Shown here piece by piece: positions 52,750 to 61,366 of a DNA stretch of 64,000 nt. The position numbers and the translations under genes are program-made. A model generated the notes under the pieces. That model had not been told where the DNA came from. It ran no database searches and saw nothing but the letters and a program-made list of their open reading frames with translations. Source of the DNA: Bradyrhizobium sp. Ec3.3. Its GTDB lineage: Bacteria > Pseudomonadota > Alphaproteobacteria > Rhizobiales > Xanthobacteraceae. The stretch is from positions 62,001 through 126,000 of the forward strand of contig NZ_KI421479.1 of NCBI RefSeq assembly GCF_000472925.1, written 5' to 3'. Position 1 is the stretch's first letter. Each line of letters opens with the position of its first letter.

Positions 52750-53733
52750 TCAAGGCCGCAGCACGGCCGCTCCCAGGATCTGCCCGCCCCGCAGTCTGTC
52801 CAGAACCTCGTTGGCCTCGTTCAACGCAAAGACGGTCGTCTCGGTCCGGACGCCGGCCTGCGGCGCAATTTTCAGAAAATCCAATCCATCCTGGCGCGTC
52901 AGGTTGGCGACTGAAAGCAGCTGCCGTTCCTCCCAGAGCAGGTTGTAGGGGAAGCTCGGAATGTCGCTCATGTGAATGCCGGCGCAAACCACGCGGCCGC
53001 CTTTGCGGACCGCACGCAAGGCGGCCGGCACGAGCTCGCCGGCAGGTGCGTAGATGACGGCAGCATCGAGTGGGGCATCAGGCAGCTCGTCCGATGCCCC
53101 AGCCCAGACGGCGCCGAGCTTGCGCGCAAAATCCTGTGCCGCAATGTCGCCGCGGCGCGTAAAGCCGTAGACAGAGCGCCCCTGCCAAACTGCGACCTGG
53201 GCGACGATGTGGCCAGCGGCTCCGAAGCCATAGATCCCGAGCCTTTTCGCGTGTCCTGCCATCACAAGCGAGCGCCAGCCGATCAGGCCCGCGCATAGCA
53301 GCGGCGCGATCGCGACATCGTCGCCATCCTCGCCAAGCGGAAATGCGTAGCGTGCATCGGCAATGGCATGCGTCGCGTAGCCACCGTCGCGCGTGCAGCC
53401 CGTGAACAACGGATGATCGCAGAGATTTTCCATGCCTTCGCGGCAGAACCGGCAGGTGCCGCAGGTGTAGCCGAGCCAGGGGATGCCGACGCGATCCCCT
53501 AGCCGATGCGTGGTCACGACGGGCCCGATGAGATCGATGCGGCCGACGATCTCATGACCGGGGACAATCGGATAACGGATGTCAGGCAGCTCGCCGTCAA
53601 CCACATGAAGGTCCGTACGGCAGACGCCGCAGGCACTGACCTTCACCCGGATCTGGCCGTCGCCGGGGATCGGATCGGCCCGTTCATCCATCCGCAGCCG
53701 CGCTCGTGGGCCGGGCAGCACCATCGCACGCAT
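52750..53733 (-). CDS. Zinc-dependent alcohol dehydrogenase
   Basis: A 327-residue medium-chain dehydrogenase. Catalytic zinc ligands are in ACGVCRTDLHVVDG and PGHEIVG; the structural zinc has four cysteines in GYTCGTCRFCREGMENLC. The NAD motif is IYGFGAAGHIVAQVA. It oxidises a primary alcohol or reduces an aldehyde. An FNR/FixK-type box at 53796 lies upstream in the divergent promoter shared with the stress-protein gene. Confidence 0.9.
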   Translation of the reverse strand: MRAMVLPGPRARLRMDERADPIPGDGQIRVKVSACGVCRTDLHVVDGELPDIRYPIVPGHEIVGRIDLIGPVVTTHRLGDRVGIPWLGYTCGTCRFCREGMENLCDHPLFTGCTRDGGYATHAIADARYAFPLGEDGDDVAIAPLLCAGLIGWRSLVMAGHAKRLGIYGFGAAGHIVAQVAVWQGRSVYGFTRRGDIAAQDFARKLGAVWAGASDELPDAPLDAAVIYAPAGELVPAALRAVRKGGRVVCAGIHMSDIPSFPYNLLWEERQLLSVANLTRQDGLDFLKIAPQAGVRTETTVFALNEANEVLDRLRGGQILGAAVLRP

Positions 53734-53795
53734 CAGTCTCTCCCGAACCCATCGCAGAGATCATAGCGATCCTAGCGTGTGAACACGGCAAGTCC

Positions 53796-53809
53796 TTGAC
53801 GCCCATCAA
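53796..53809. promoter_or_regulatory. FNR/FixK-type box, dehydrogenase side
   Basis: TTGA-CGCCCA-TCAA. It is about 70 bases upstream of the dehydrogenase ATG, with a TATGAT -10-like sequence (53760-53765, minus strand) between; the distance is a little longer than the ideal -41. Confidence 0.6.
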
Positions 53810-53838
53810 GTCGTCGGCTTGCCGGACCGCCCTTGGCC

Positions 53839-53852
53839 TTGACGAGGATCAA
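53839..53852. promoter_or_regulatory. FNR/FixK-type box, stress-protein side
   Basis: TTGA-CGAGGA-TCAA. A TATATC -10 (53872-53877) puts the box centre about 39-41 bases before the start of transcription of the universal stress protein gene. Confidence 0.68.
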
Positions 53853-53900
53853 GGGGCGGGCGGGGAGGCGGTATATCTTGACCGACAGAGGAGAATTCCG

Positions 53901-54743
53901 ATGCCCATCAAGGACGTCTTTCTGCCGCTTGTTGGTGAACCGAGTAAGCCGGCACTGGCCGCGATCGAGACATGCGTGGCGGCAGCCGCCAATCTCGGTG
54001 CGAAGATCACTGCGTTCGCCGTGGAGGAGGATATTCTCGTCCGGCCGAAGGTGGTGATCTCGTCGGACCTGGACAATGCAGCGGAGGCTCATGCCGTGCG
54101 CAGTGTGACGGGAGTCCAGGACCTGCTGAATGCATTCAGGACTGCGGCATCCCGCTTGAACGTTCGGGCCGACGGCCAGTTGCACAAATTGGAGGCGGAG
54201 ACGATTGCGTCGGCGGTGGCGGAGCGCGCGCGTTACAGCGATCTCACGCTGGTCCCGGTCAAGGGGAACGACAGCCGTTCGGAACGCCTGATCGAGCAGT
54301 TGATTTTCGAATCCGGGCGGCCTCTTTGGCTATGTCCCGAAGCGCATGCCGACAAGCTGCGGGTTGAATTCGAGAACATCATGATCGCGTGGGACCGTTC
54401 CGCGCCCGCGGCGCGAGCCGTCGGCGATGCCCTGCCGATCCTCCAGGCGGCTACCTCGGTTCGGATCATCACGGTGACGGATGACGCGACCGACGACGTC
54501 AGGAAATCCGGGGCGGGCCTCGTCGACCATCTCAGGGAGCACGGAGTCACTGCGTCCTTTGAAACCGTCAGGATCGACGGCAGCTCGATCGGCAAGGTGC
54601 TCGGAAGCTGGGCACGTGAGCACGCCATCGATGCGATCGTCATGGGGGCCTACCACCATTCCCGCCTGAACGAGATCGTCTGGGGCGGCGTGACCAAGAC
54701 CGTCATCGGCGAGCCACCCTGTTGGGTTATGATGTCGCACTGA
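53901..54743 (+). CDS. Universal stress protein, double-domain
   Basis: A 280-residue protein with two tandem Usp folds. The second keeps the nucleotide-binding pattern in IVMGAYHHSRLNEIVWGGVTKTVI; the first is diverged (LTLVPVKGNDSRSERLIEQLIF). Such proteins are induced under stress and low oxygen. The ATG at 53901 has AGAGGAGA upstream, which excludes an upstream extension of the frame. Two FNR/FixK-type boxes lie in its promoter. Confidence 0.87.
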   Translation: MPIKDVFLPLVGEPSKPALAAIETCVAAAANLGAKITAFAVEEDILVRPKVVISSDLDNAAEAHAVRSVTGVQDLLNAFRTAASRLNVRADGQLHKLEAETIASAVAERARYSDLTLVPVKGNDSRSERLIEQLIFESGRPLWLCPEAHADKLRVEFENIMIAWDRSAPAARAVGDALPILQAATSVRIITVTDDATDDVRKSGAGLVDHLREHGVTASFETVRIDGSSIGKVLGSWAREHAIDAIVMGAYHHSRLNEIVWGGVTKTVIGEPPCWVMMSH

Positions 54744-54841
54744 GCATGATCCGGAGAAGTGAAACGGTTTTCCGAAAAGATCATACTCAAGCAACAACCT
54801 AAGGCGCGATGACGTTTCATACCAATCTCATCGCGCTTTAG
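54742..54841. repeat. Composite palindromic intergenic repeat, copy 3
   Basis: First hairpin: GAGCATGATC (54742-54751) with GATCATACTC (54779-54788), one wobble, plus a nested CGGA/TCCG. Second hairpin: 14-base arms 54799-54812 and 54828-54841 with one wobble. The architecture is the same as at 15312. It begins at the last bases of the stress-protein gene and fills most of the gap to the next gene. Confidence 0.75.
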
Positions 54842-54908
54842 GTGCTTCAGCCATCCGTCATGGCCGGGTTCCAAGCACGTGGCCTGGCGCCGAGTGAATG
54901 ATTGCGAC

Positions 54909-57602
54909 ATGTCGACCTATCGTCTGAGGAATTTGCTGTCGCCCCGATCGGTGGCGCTCGTCGGAGCCAGCCCGCGCCACGTGTCGGTGGGTCGTGCGGT
55001 TCTGGAAAACATCCGCAAGGCGCGCTTTGCGGGCGAACTGGGGCTGGTGAACTCGCGCTATGCCGAGATCGCCGGCGTTCCCGCCGTGGACAGTCTCGAC
55101 AAGCTGCCATTCGTGCCGGAGCTGGTTGCAATTACCGCGCCGGCGAGCGAGGTTCCCGGCATCATCGAGCAGGCCGGTCGCCGCGGCTCGGCGGGCGCGC
55201 TGATCGTGACCGCGGGCCTCGGGCATAGGCCGGGATCCCTTGAAGAGGCGGCGCTCCTCGCGGCCCAAAGGTACGGCATGCGGCTGATCGGTCCCAATTG
55301 CCTGGGGATCATGATGCCCGGCGTGAGCCTGAACGCGAGCTTCTCCGCGCATATGCCCGGTGCAGGAAGCCTGGCGCTGATTTCGCAGTCGGGCGCGATC
55401 GCCGCCGGCATGGTGGATTGGGCAGCGCAGCGCGGCGTCGGCTTCTCCGGGATCGTCTCGATCGGCGACCAGCTCGACGTGGATATCGCCGATCTCCTCG
55501 ACTACTTCGCGCTCGACCACAAGACGCGCGCGATCCTGCTCTATATCGAGGCCATCAAGGACGCGCGGAAATTCATGTCGGCGGCGCGCGCCGCGGCGCG
55601 GGTGAAGCCGGTGGTCGTCGTGAAGTCCGGCCGCATGGCGCAAGGCGCGCGCGCGGCCGCGACGCATACCGGTGCGCTTGCCGGCGCAGATGCCGTTTAC
55701 GACGCGGCGTTCCGCCGTGCCGGCATCCTGCGCGTGTCCGATTTGCGCGAGCTGTTCGACTGTGCGGAGACGCTCGGGCGCGTCGAATCGCCGAGCGGAA
55801 AGCGGCTCGCTATTCTCACCAATGGCGGCGGTATCGGCGTTCTCGCGGTCGATCGCCTCGTCGAACTCGGCGGCATTCCCGCGCCCATGACGCCGGAGAC
55901 GCGACAGAATCTCGACGCGGTGCTGCCGCCGACCTGGTCGGGTGCAAATCCCGTCGATATCGTCGGCGATGCCGATGCCGCGCGCTATGCGGCAGCGCTC
56001 GAGGTGCTGCTCGCCGATCCCGGCAACGACGCCGTGCTGGTTCTCAACGTCCAGACCGCGATCGCGTCCGCTTCCGAAATCGCGACCACGGTCACCGAGC
56101 TCCTCAAGAAATACCGCGAGCAGCATCGCAGCTGGGCCAAGCCGGTACTCGCTGCCTGGGTCGGGGCTGACCAGACGATCGTCGAGACGCTCTCAAGCGC
56201 CGGCATTCCCAACTACCCGACGGAGGACGATGCGGTGCGCGGCTTCATGCACCTGGTGCGACATCGCGAGCTGGTCGAGGAGCTCACGCAGGTGCCGCCG
56301 GCGATGCCCGACACGTTTGCGCCCGACGTTGAGGCTGCCAGAGAGATCGTGAGGGCCGCCATCGCCGACGGTCGCAAATGGCTCGAGCCGGTCGAGATCA
56401 AGCGGCTGCTCGGGGCCTACGATATCACCATGGTGCCGACCTATGCGGCCGCCGACGTCGAGCAGGCGGTTGCCTATGCCAAGGAGATGTTCGCACAAGG
56501 CGCGACCGTCGTGCTCAAGATCCTGTCACGCGACATCGTGCACAAGTCCGACGTCGGCGGCGTCGTCCTCAATCTGACCACGCCCGACGCCGTGCGTGCG
56601 GCCGCCGCGGACATTCTGGCCCGGGCGAGGAAGCTGCGGCCCGAGGCGCGTATTTCAGGCGTCATCGTGCAAGCCATGGTCGTGAAGGCGAAGGCGCGCG
56701 AGATCATCCTCGGACTTGCCGACGATCCGACCTTCGGCACCGTCGTCGTCTTCGGGCGGGGCGGTACCGCGGTCGAGATCATCAATGACAAGGCGTTGGC
56801 GCTGCCGCCGCTCGATCTGCAGCTCGCTCGAGATCTGATCGAGCTCACCCGCGTCTCGCGCCTGCTGCGCGCCTATCGCGACGTGCCGGCGGTCAAGCAG
56901 GACGCGGTCGCCATGGTGCTGGTCAAGCTCGCGCAGATGTCCGCTGACATTCCCGAGATCCGCGAACTGGACATCAATCCGCTGCTTGCGGATGAAACCG
57001 GGGTGACGGCGGTCGATGCGCGCATCGCCGTCGGGGCGCCGCAGCGAAAGTTCGCGGGCTCAGGGCCCGGCAATTTTGCCGTCCGCGCCTATCCGTCGCA
57101 ATGGGAGCGCCACCTCGAGCTCAAGGAGGGCTGGCGCATCTTCGTGCGGCCGATGCGTCCCGAGGACGAGCCGACCATTCACGAATTCCTACGGCATGTG
57201 ACGCCGCACGACCTCCGCCTGCGCTTCTTCGCGCCAATGAAGGAGTTCACCCATCAGTTCATCGCGCGTCTGACCCAGCTCGACTATGCCCGCGCCATGG
57301 CCTTCATCGCCTTCGACGAGGCGACGGGCGACATGGTCGGCGTGGTCCGCATCCATTCGGACTCGATCTATGAGAACGGAGAGTACGCTATCCTGCTGCG
57401 GTCCGACCTGAAGGGCAGGGGACTCGGATGGGTCCTGATGCAGCTGATTATCGAATATGCGAGGACGGAAGGACTGAAGGTCATATCGGGCGATGTGCTG
57501 CAGGAGAACATCGTGATGCTCGACATGTGCCGACAGCTCGGCTTCGAAGTGAAGCCGGACCCGGTCGAGCCTGATATCTGCGACGTACGGCTGAAACTCT
57601 AG
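54909..57602 (+). CDS. ADP-forming acyl-CoA synthetase fused to GNAT acetyltransferase
   Basis: An 897-residue fusion. Order: CoA-binding domain (about 5-130; LLSPRSVALVGASP), succinyl-CoA-ligase-like domain (about 150-450), ATP-grasp domain (about 480-700; VLKILSRDIVHKSDVGGVVLNL) and a C-terminal GNAT domain (about 735-890; RSDLKGRGLGWVLMQLI). This is the layout of protein acetyltransferase Pat/PatZ, which modifies enzymes such as acetyl-CoA synthetase. The active histidine of the ADP-forming domain cannot be confirmed by eye. The location in a probable low-oxygen block would suit control of acetyl-CoA metabolism. Confidence 0.87.
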   Translation: MSTYRLRNLLSPRSVALVGASPRHVSVGRAVLENIRKARFAGELGLVNSRYAEIAGVPAVDSLDKLPFVPELVAITAPASEVPGIIEQAGRRGSAGALIVTAGLGHRPGSLEEAALLAAQRYGMRLIGPNCLGIMMPGVSLNASFSAHMPGAGSLALISQSGAIAAGMVDWAAQRGVGFSGIVSIGDQLDVDIADLLDYFALDHKTRAILLYIEAIKDARKFMSAARAAARVKPVVVVKSGRMAQGARAAATHTGALAGADAVYDAAFRRAGILRVSDLRELFDCAETLGRVESPSGKRLAILTNGGGIGVLAVDRLVELGGIPAPMTPETRQNLDAVLPPTWSGANPVDIVGDADAARYAAALEVLLADPGNDAVLVLNVQTAIASASEIATTVTELLKKYREQHRSWAKPVLAAWVGADQTIVETLSSAGIPNYPTEDDAVRGFMHLVRHRELVEELTQVPPAMPDTFAPDVEAAREIVRAAIADGRKWLEPVEIKRLLGAYDITMVPTYAAADVEQAVAYAKEMFAQGATVVLKILSRDIVHKSDVGGVVLNLTTPDAVRAAAADILARARKLRPEARISGVIVQAMVVKAKAREIILGLADDPTFGTVVVFGRGGTAVEIINDKALALPPLDLQLARDLIELTRVSRLLRAYRDVPAVKQDAVAMVLVKLAQMSADIPEIRELDINPLLADETGVTAVDARIAVGAPQRKFAGSGPGNFAVRAYPSQWERHLELKEGWRIFVRPMRPEDEPTIHEFLRHVTPHDLRLRFFAPMKEFTHQFIARLTQLDYARAMAFIAFDEATGDMVGVVRIHSDSIYENGEYAILLRSDLKGRGLGWVLMQLIIEYARTEGLKVISGDVLQENIVMLDMCRQLGFEVKPDPVEPDICDVRLKL

Positions 57603-57632
57603 TGCGGCGTCTCTGACGTCTGGTTCACTGGA

Positions 57633-57763
57633 TGTCATTCCGGAGCGCGACGAAGTCGCGAGCTATGATGCGCAATTGCGCATCTGAGAATCCAGTCACC
57701 CACGTCTTCTGCGGCCCGATGGATTTCCGGGCTCCCTCGCTCCGCTCGGGCTCCGGAATGACA
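57633..57763. repeat. 131-bp element with 14-bp perfect terminal inverted repeats
   Basis: The ends are TGTCATTCCGGAGC (57633-57646) and its exact reverse complement (57750-57763). Inside is an 18-bp perfect palindrome (57667-57684) centred on CAATTG, and further inverted segments. It has no coding capacity and looks like a miniature mobile or palindromic element. Similar TCATTCCGG-ended elements are common in Bradyrhizobium. Confidence 0.7.
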
Positions 57764-57774
57764 GAATGGTCTGT

Positions 57775-57788
57775 TTGAGGCAGGTCAA
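57775..57788. promoter_or_regulatory. FNR/FixK-type box upstream of Mla-type operon
   Basis: TTGA-GGCAGG-TCAA, twelve bases after the 131-bp repeat. A TAGAAA -10-like sequence (57810-57815) gives a spacing of about 40 bases to the start of transcription. Confidence 0.55.
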
Positions 57789-57858
57789 GCGCGCTGCCAT
57801 GCGCCGGCCTAGAAACGCATGCTAGCTTGGGACCGGTCGTCCCGAGGAGGATGTGATC

Positions 57859-58995
57859 TTGAACGCTGAACCCCTGTTGGCGGCGATGCCGTCCGGCGAT
57901 GTGCTCGAGCTGCGGCCGGCCGGGCCGTGGACCGCAGCCAATGTCATCAAGCTCGAATCGCTGTCGCAATCGGTGAAGGCCGACGTCGATCGGTCGAAGG
58001 CCGTGAAGCTGGACATGAGCGAGGTTAGCGAGCTCGACACGCTCGGTGCGTGGCTGCTGGAGAAGCTGTCCCGCCGGAGCCCGTCGACGGGCAGCGCCGC
58101 CGAGATCGTCGGCGTTGCCGACAATTACAGCGGCCTCATGGATGAGGTTCGTCAGGTCAATCGCCACAATCCGGCGCCCGCGCCGATACCCAACCCGGCT
58201 TTGCTGCGGTTGAACGATCTCGGCAGGGCGACGGTTGGTGCGCGGGAAGACATCGCGATCTTTCTGCAAATGCTGGGCGCGCTGTTCATGGCGTTGATCG
58301 GCGTCGTGCGGCGGCCGCGATCGTTGCGGCTGACCTCGCTGGTCTACCAGCTCTACCGCATCGGCTGGCAGGCGATCCCGATCATCATGCTGATCACCTT
58401 CCTGATCGGCGCGATCATCGCGCAGCAGGGCTTTTTTCATTTCCGCAGGTTCGGCGCCGAGTCATATACCGTCGACATGGTCGGCATTCTGGTGCTGCGC
58501 GAGCTAGGCGTCCTGATCGTCGCCATCATGGTCGCCGGGCGCTCGGGCAGCGCCTATACCGCCGAGCTCGGCTCGATGAAGATGCGCGAGGAGATCGATG
58601 CGCTCTCGACCATGGGGCTCGATCCGGTCGACGTGCTGATCCTTCCGCGCGTGATGGCGCTCGTCATCGCGCTGCCGATCCTGGCCTTCATCGGATCGAT
58701 TGCCGCGCTCTATGGCGGCGGCCTCGTCGCGCAGTTCTACGGTGACATGGGGCCGGCGATCTATCTTGCGCGGTTGCATGAGGCGATCTCGATCACCCAT
58801 TTCGAGGTCGGCATCCTCAAGGCGCCATTCATGGCGCTGGTGATCGGCATTGTTGCCTGCAGCGAGGGATTGCGGGTGAAGGGCAGCGCCGAGTCGCTGG
58901 GCAAGCAGACGACGACCTCAGTTGTGAAGTCGATCTTCCTCGTCATCGTGCTCGACGGCCTGTTTGCGATCTTCTTTGCCTCGATCGGAATGTGA
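57859..58995 (+). CDS. mlaE: STAS-MlaE lipid ABC transporter permease
   Basis: A 378-residue protein with an N-terminal STAS domain (about 10-100; KAVKLDMSEVSELDTLGAWLL) fused to an MlaE permease (about 115-378; VYQLYRIGWQAIPIIMLITFLIGAIIAQQG, LRELGVLIVAIMVAGRSGSAYTAELGSMK, EEIDALSTMGLDPVDVLILPR). In E. coli the STAS part is a separate protein, MlaB. The complex moves phospholipids between membranes. The start is TTG at 57859, eight bases after GAGGAGG; GTG 57853 is too close to that site. Confidence 0.9.
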   Translation: MNAEPLLAAMPSGDVLELRPAGPWTAANVIKLESLSQSVKADVDRSKAVKLDMSEVSELDTLGAWLLEKLSRRSPSTGSAAEIVGVADNYSGLMDEVRQVNRHNPAPAPIPNPALLRLNDLGRATVGAREDIAIFLQMLGALFMALIGVVRRPRSLRLTSLVYQLYRIGWQAIPIIMLITFLIGAIIAQQGFFHFRRFGAESYTVDMVGILVLRELGVLIVAIMVAGRSGSAYTAELGSMKMREEIDALSTMGLDPVDVLILPRVMALVIALPILAFIGSIAALYGGGLVAQFYGDMGPAIYLARLHEAISITHFEVGILKAPFMALVIGIVACSEGLRVKGSAESLGKQTTTSVVKSIFLVIVLDGLFAIFFASIGM

Positions 58996-58997
58996 CG

Positions 58998-59777
58998 ATG
59001 GCTGATGCTTCTCAGGAGTTCGCGATTCGCGTCCGCGATCTCGTGGTCGGATTCGGCCGCCAGATCGTGCTCGATCATCTCTCGCTCGATGTCCGCCGCG
59101 GCGAGATCCTCGGGCTGGTTGGCGCATCCGGCGGCGGCAAGTCGGTGCTCATGCGCACCATCATCGGCCTGATCCCACGCCGGAGCGGTGATATCGACGT
59201 GATGGGGCAGCCGATCGGCGCCACGCACGACCGCAGCACCCAGAGCGTCGCGAACCAATGGGGCATCTTGTTTCAGCAGGGTGCGCTGTTCTCGTCGCTG
59301 ACGGTGCGGCAGAACATCCAGTTTCCGCTCCGCGAAAATCTCGTCCTGTCGCAGGAATTGATGGACGAGATCGCGACCGCAAAGCTCGAGATGGTTGGGT
59401 TGCGGCCACAGGACGGCGACAAATATCCGGCAGAACTATCCGGCGGCATGACCAAACGCGTGGCGCTGGCGCGCGCTCTGGCACTCGACCCGCCGATCCT
59501 GTTCCTGGACGAGCCGACCTCCGGCCTCGACCCGATCGCGGCCGGCGATTTCGATGCCTTGATCAAGACGCTCCAGAAGACGTTGGGGCTCACCGTATTC
59601 ATGGTCACCCATGATCTCGCCAGTCTTACGACCGTCTGCGACCGTGTCGCGGCGCTCGCAGACGGAAAGATCGCGGCCATCGGGCCGATGCGCGAGCTGC
59701 TTCAATCCGAGCATCCCTGGGTGCGAGCCTATTTCCATGGCAAGCGCTCCCAGATGCTGCAACCCCAAATGAGATGA
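58998..59777 (+). CDS. mlaF: MlaF-type ABC transporter ATPase
   Basis: A 259-residue ATPase with Walker A GASGGGKSVLM, Q-loop GILFQQGALFSSLTV, signature LSGGMTKRVALAR and Walker B ILFLDEPTSGLDPIAA. It drives the MlaE permease. The ATG at 58998 lies just after the permease stop (58993-58995); a GTG at 58992 overlapping that stop is an alternative. Confidence 0.9.
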   Translation: MADASQEFAIRVRDLVVGFGRQIVLDHLSLDVRRGEILGLVGASGGGKSVLMRTIIGLIPRRSGDIDVMGQPIGATHDRSTQSVANQWGILFQQGALFSSLTVRQNIQFPLRENLVLSQELMDEIATAKLEMVGLRPQDGDKYPAELSGGMTKRVALARALALDPPILFLDEPTSGLDPIAAGDFDALIKTLQKTLGLTVFMVTHDLASLTTVCDRVAALADGKIAAIGPMRELLQSEHPWVRAYFHGKRSQMLQPQMR

Positions 59778-59780
59778 GAC

Positions 59781-60884
59781 ATGGAAACCCGCGCTCCCTA
59801 CGTCCTGATCGGCGCCTTCGTGATGGCTGCGATTCTCGCGGTCTTCGGCTTCATCTACTGGCTGAACAACACCGGCGGCATCGGGCCGCGCACGAGCTAC
59901 CACGTGCAGTTCCAGGGACCGGTACCGGGCCTTCTGGTCGGCGCCGGCGTGCTGTTCAACGGCATCCGCGTCGGCGAGGTCACCGCGCTCGCGCTGACGC
60001 CGGACAATCCGCGCTTCGTCAATGCGACGATCTCGGTTGCCTCCGTCACGCCGGTACGCGCCGACACCAAGGTCGGGCTCGATTTCCAGGGTCTGACTGG
60101 CGTTCCGGTGGTGGCGCTGGAAGGCGGCATGATCGTCGCAAAGCCGGGCGAGATGCCGGTGCTGATCGCCGATGCCGGTGCCGGACAGAGCATGACCCAG
60201 GCGGCGCGCGATGCTCTGCGCCGGGTGGATTCGGTGCTGGAAGAGAACTCTGGTCCGCTCAAGGATACGATCGCCAATTTCAAGACCTTCTCGGAAGGGC
60301 TTGCGCGCAACACCGGCAAGCTCGACGGCATTGTCGCGGGATTGGAGAAGATGACAGGCGGTGGTGCTCCCGCCCAGAAGATCACCTATGATCTCCGCGC
60401 CCCGCAAGATATCGGTGCTGTGGGCAAGATGCTTTCGGAGCAGCTTGCGATTCCCGAGCCGACCGCGGTCGCGATGTTGCAGACACAGCGGATGCTGTTC
60501 TCGCCGACCGGTGACTATCCCGGCTTTGCCGAGTTCCTCTGGGCCGACAGCATTCCCAAGCTTCTGCAGGCGAGGCTCATTGACAGTTTCGAGAATTACG
60601 ACATCGCGCACGCCCCGTTGCGGACGAGCGACATCGGTCAGGCGGACCATCAACTCCTGATCGACATCAGGCGCTTCCGGATTGCGACGGACGGTGACCC
60701 GGTTGCCGAGATCGGCCTTTCGGCGAGGATCGTCGACAAGAACGGCAAGGTGATCGCCTCGCGCCTGCTGGAGGCGAGCGAGAAGCTCGACAAGATCGAG
60801 CCGGCTGCCGCGGTCGAGGCCTTCAACGCCGCGTTTGCGCGGATCGCCAAGGAGCTGATCGGCTGGACCGTGCAGTCGGTCTAG
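59781..60884 (+). CDS. mlaD: MlaD domain fused to PqiC-like auxiliary domain
   Basis: A 367-residue protein: one N-terminal membrane helix (about 8-28), an MCE/MlaD domain (about 35-115; GLLVGAGVLFNGIRVGEVTAL), a helical linker (about 135-195) and a C-terminal domain (about 205-365; ITYDLRAPQDIGAVGKMLSEQLAIPEPTAVAMLQTQRML) that resembles the ABC-type transport auxiliary lipoprotein family (PqiC-like). That part is usually a separate outer-membrane lipoprotein. Here it is joined to MlaD without its own signal or lipobox. It completes the permease-ATPase-MCE operon. Confidence 0.85.
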   Translation: METRAPYVLIGAFVMAAILAVFGFIYWLNNTGGIGPRTSYHVQFQGPVPGLLVGAGVLFNGIRVGEVTALALTPDNPRFVNATISVASVTPVRADTKVGLDFQGLTGVPVVALEGGMIVAKPGEMPVLIADAGAGQSMTQAARDALRRVDSVLEENSGPLKDTIANFKTFSEGLARNTGKLDGIVAGLEKMTGGGAPAQKITYDLRAPQDIGAVGKMLSEQLAIPEPTAVAMLQTQRMLFSPTGDYPGFAEFLWADSIPKLLQARLIDSFENYDIAHAPLRTSDIGQADHQLLIDIRRFRIATDGDPVAEIGLSARIVDKNGKVIASRLLEASEKLDKIEPAAAVEAFNAAFARIAKELIGWTVQSV

Positions 60885-60890
60885 CAGCCG

Positions 60891-61208
60891 CTATTCCAGC
60901 GTCTTCAGATAAGACAGGAGATCGTGGATCTGGTCGGGATCGAGCTCGAAGGCGGGCATGTCGGCGTGGCCGGTGTAGATGCCCTCCGCGAGCGCTTCTC
61001 CGAGCGTCTCGATCGGGTAGCGTTGATGCAACGTCCTGAATGGCGGGGCAATCTTCAGCGGGCTTTCCGACCTGCGGTCGATGGCATGGCAGCGCGCGCA
61101 ATTGGCGCGCGCGTAGGCCTCGCCGCGTTGCTCGGGCTTGGAGGCGGCGAGGGCTGGCGTCGCCAAAAGAAGCGCGATCAGGATCTGACGAAGCGCGAAT
61201 TGCAGCAT
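60891..61208 (-). CDS. Small periplasmic c-type cytochrome
   Basis: A 105-residue protein with a signal peptide (IALLLATPALAAS), CxxCH (C37, C40, H41) and a methionine ligand in HADMPAFELD. It resembles the cytochrome at 675-992. The start at 61208 is set by the signal peptide; the ribosome site is weak. The FNR/FixK-type box at 61267 lies 59 bases upstream, so this gene may share low-oxygen control with the divergent regulator. Confidence 0.82.
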   Translation of the reverse strand: MLQFALRQILIALLLATPALAASKPEQRGEAYARANCARCHAIDRRSESPLKIAPPFRTLHQRYPIETLGEALAEGIYTGHADMPAFELDPDQIHDLLSYLKTLE

Positions 61209-61266
61209 GGAAGGATTGGTCTCGAAGGGCGCGGCACAGAGAATACGAAGGCGACGCCCGGCAAAA

Positions 61267-61280
61267 TTGATCTGGGTCAA
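61267..61280. promoter_or_regulatory. FNR/FixK-type box upstream of fnr-type gene
   Basis: TTGAT-CTGG-GTCAA. A TAAAAT -10 (61301-61306) gives a start of transcription about 40 bases after the centre, as in class II FNR promoters. It lies between divergent genes and may serve for autoregulation. Confidence 0.72.
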
Positions 61281-61366
61281 CTGCGTTTGTGACAAGGCAG
61301 TAAAATGCCGATGCGCGGCAGACCCGGCTTAGTGCCGAAGAGAGCGGCGCTTGGCTGGAGCGATGG

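Noticed and set aside
57625..58440. Minus-strand frame opposite the MlaE-type permease
   Set aside because: No recognisable motif, and the opposite strand encodes a clear STAS-MlaE protein.
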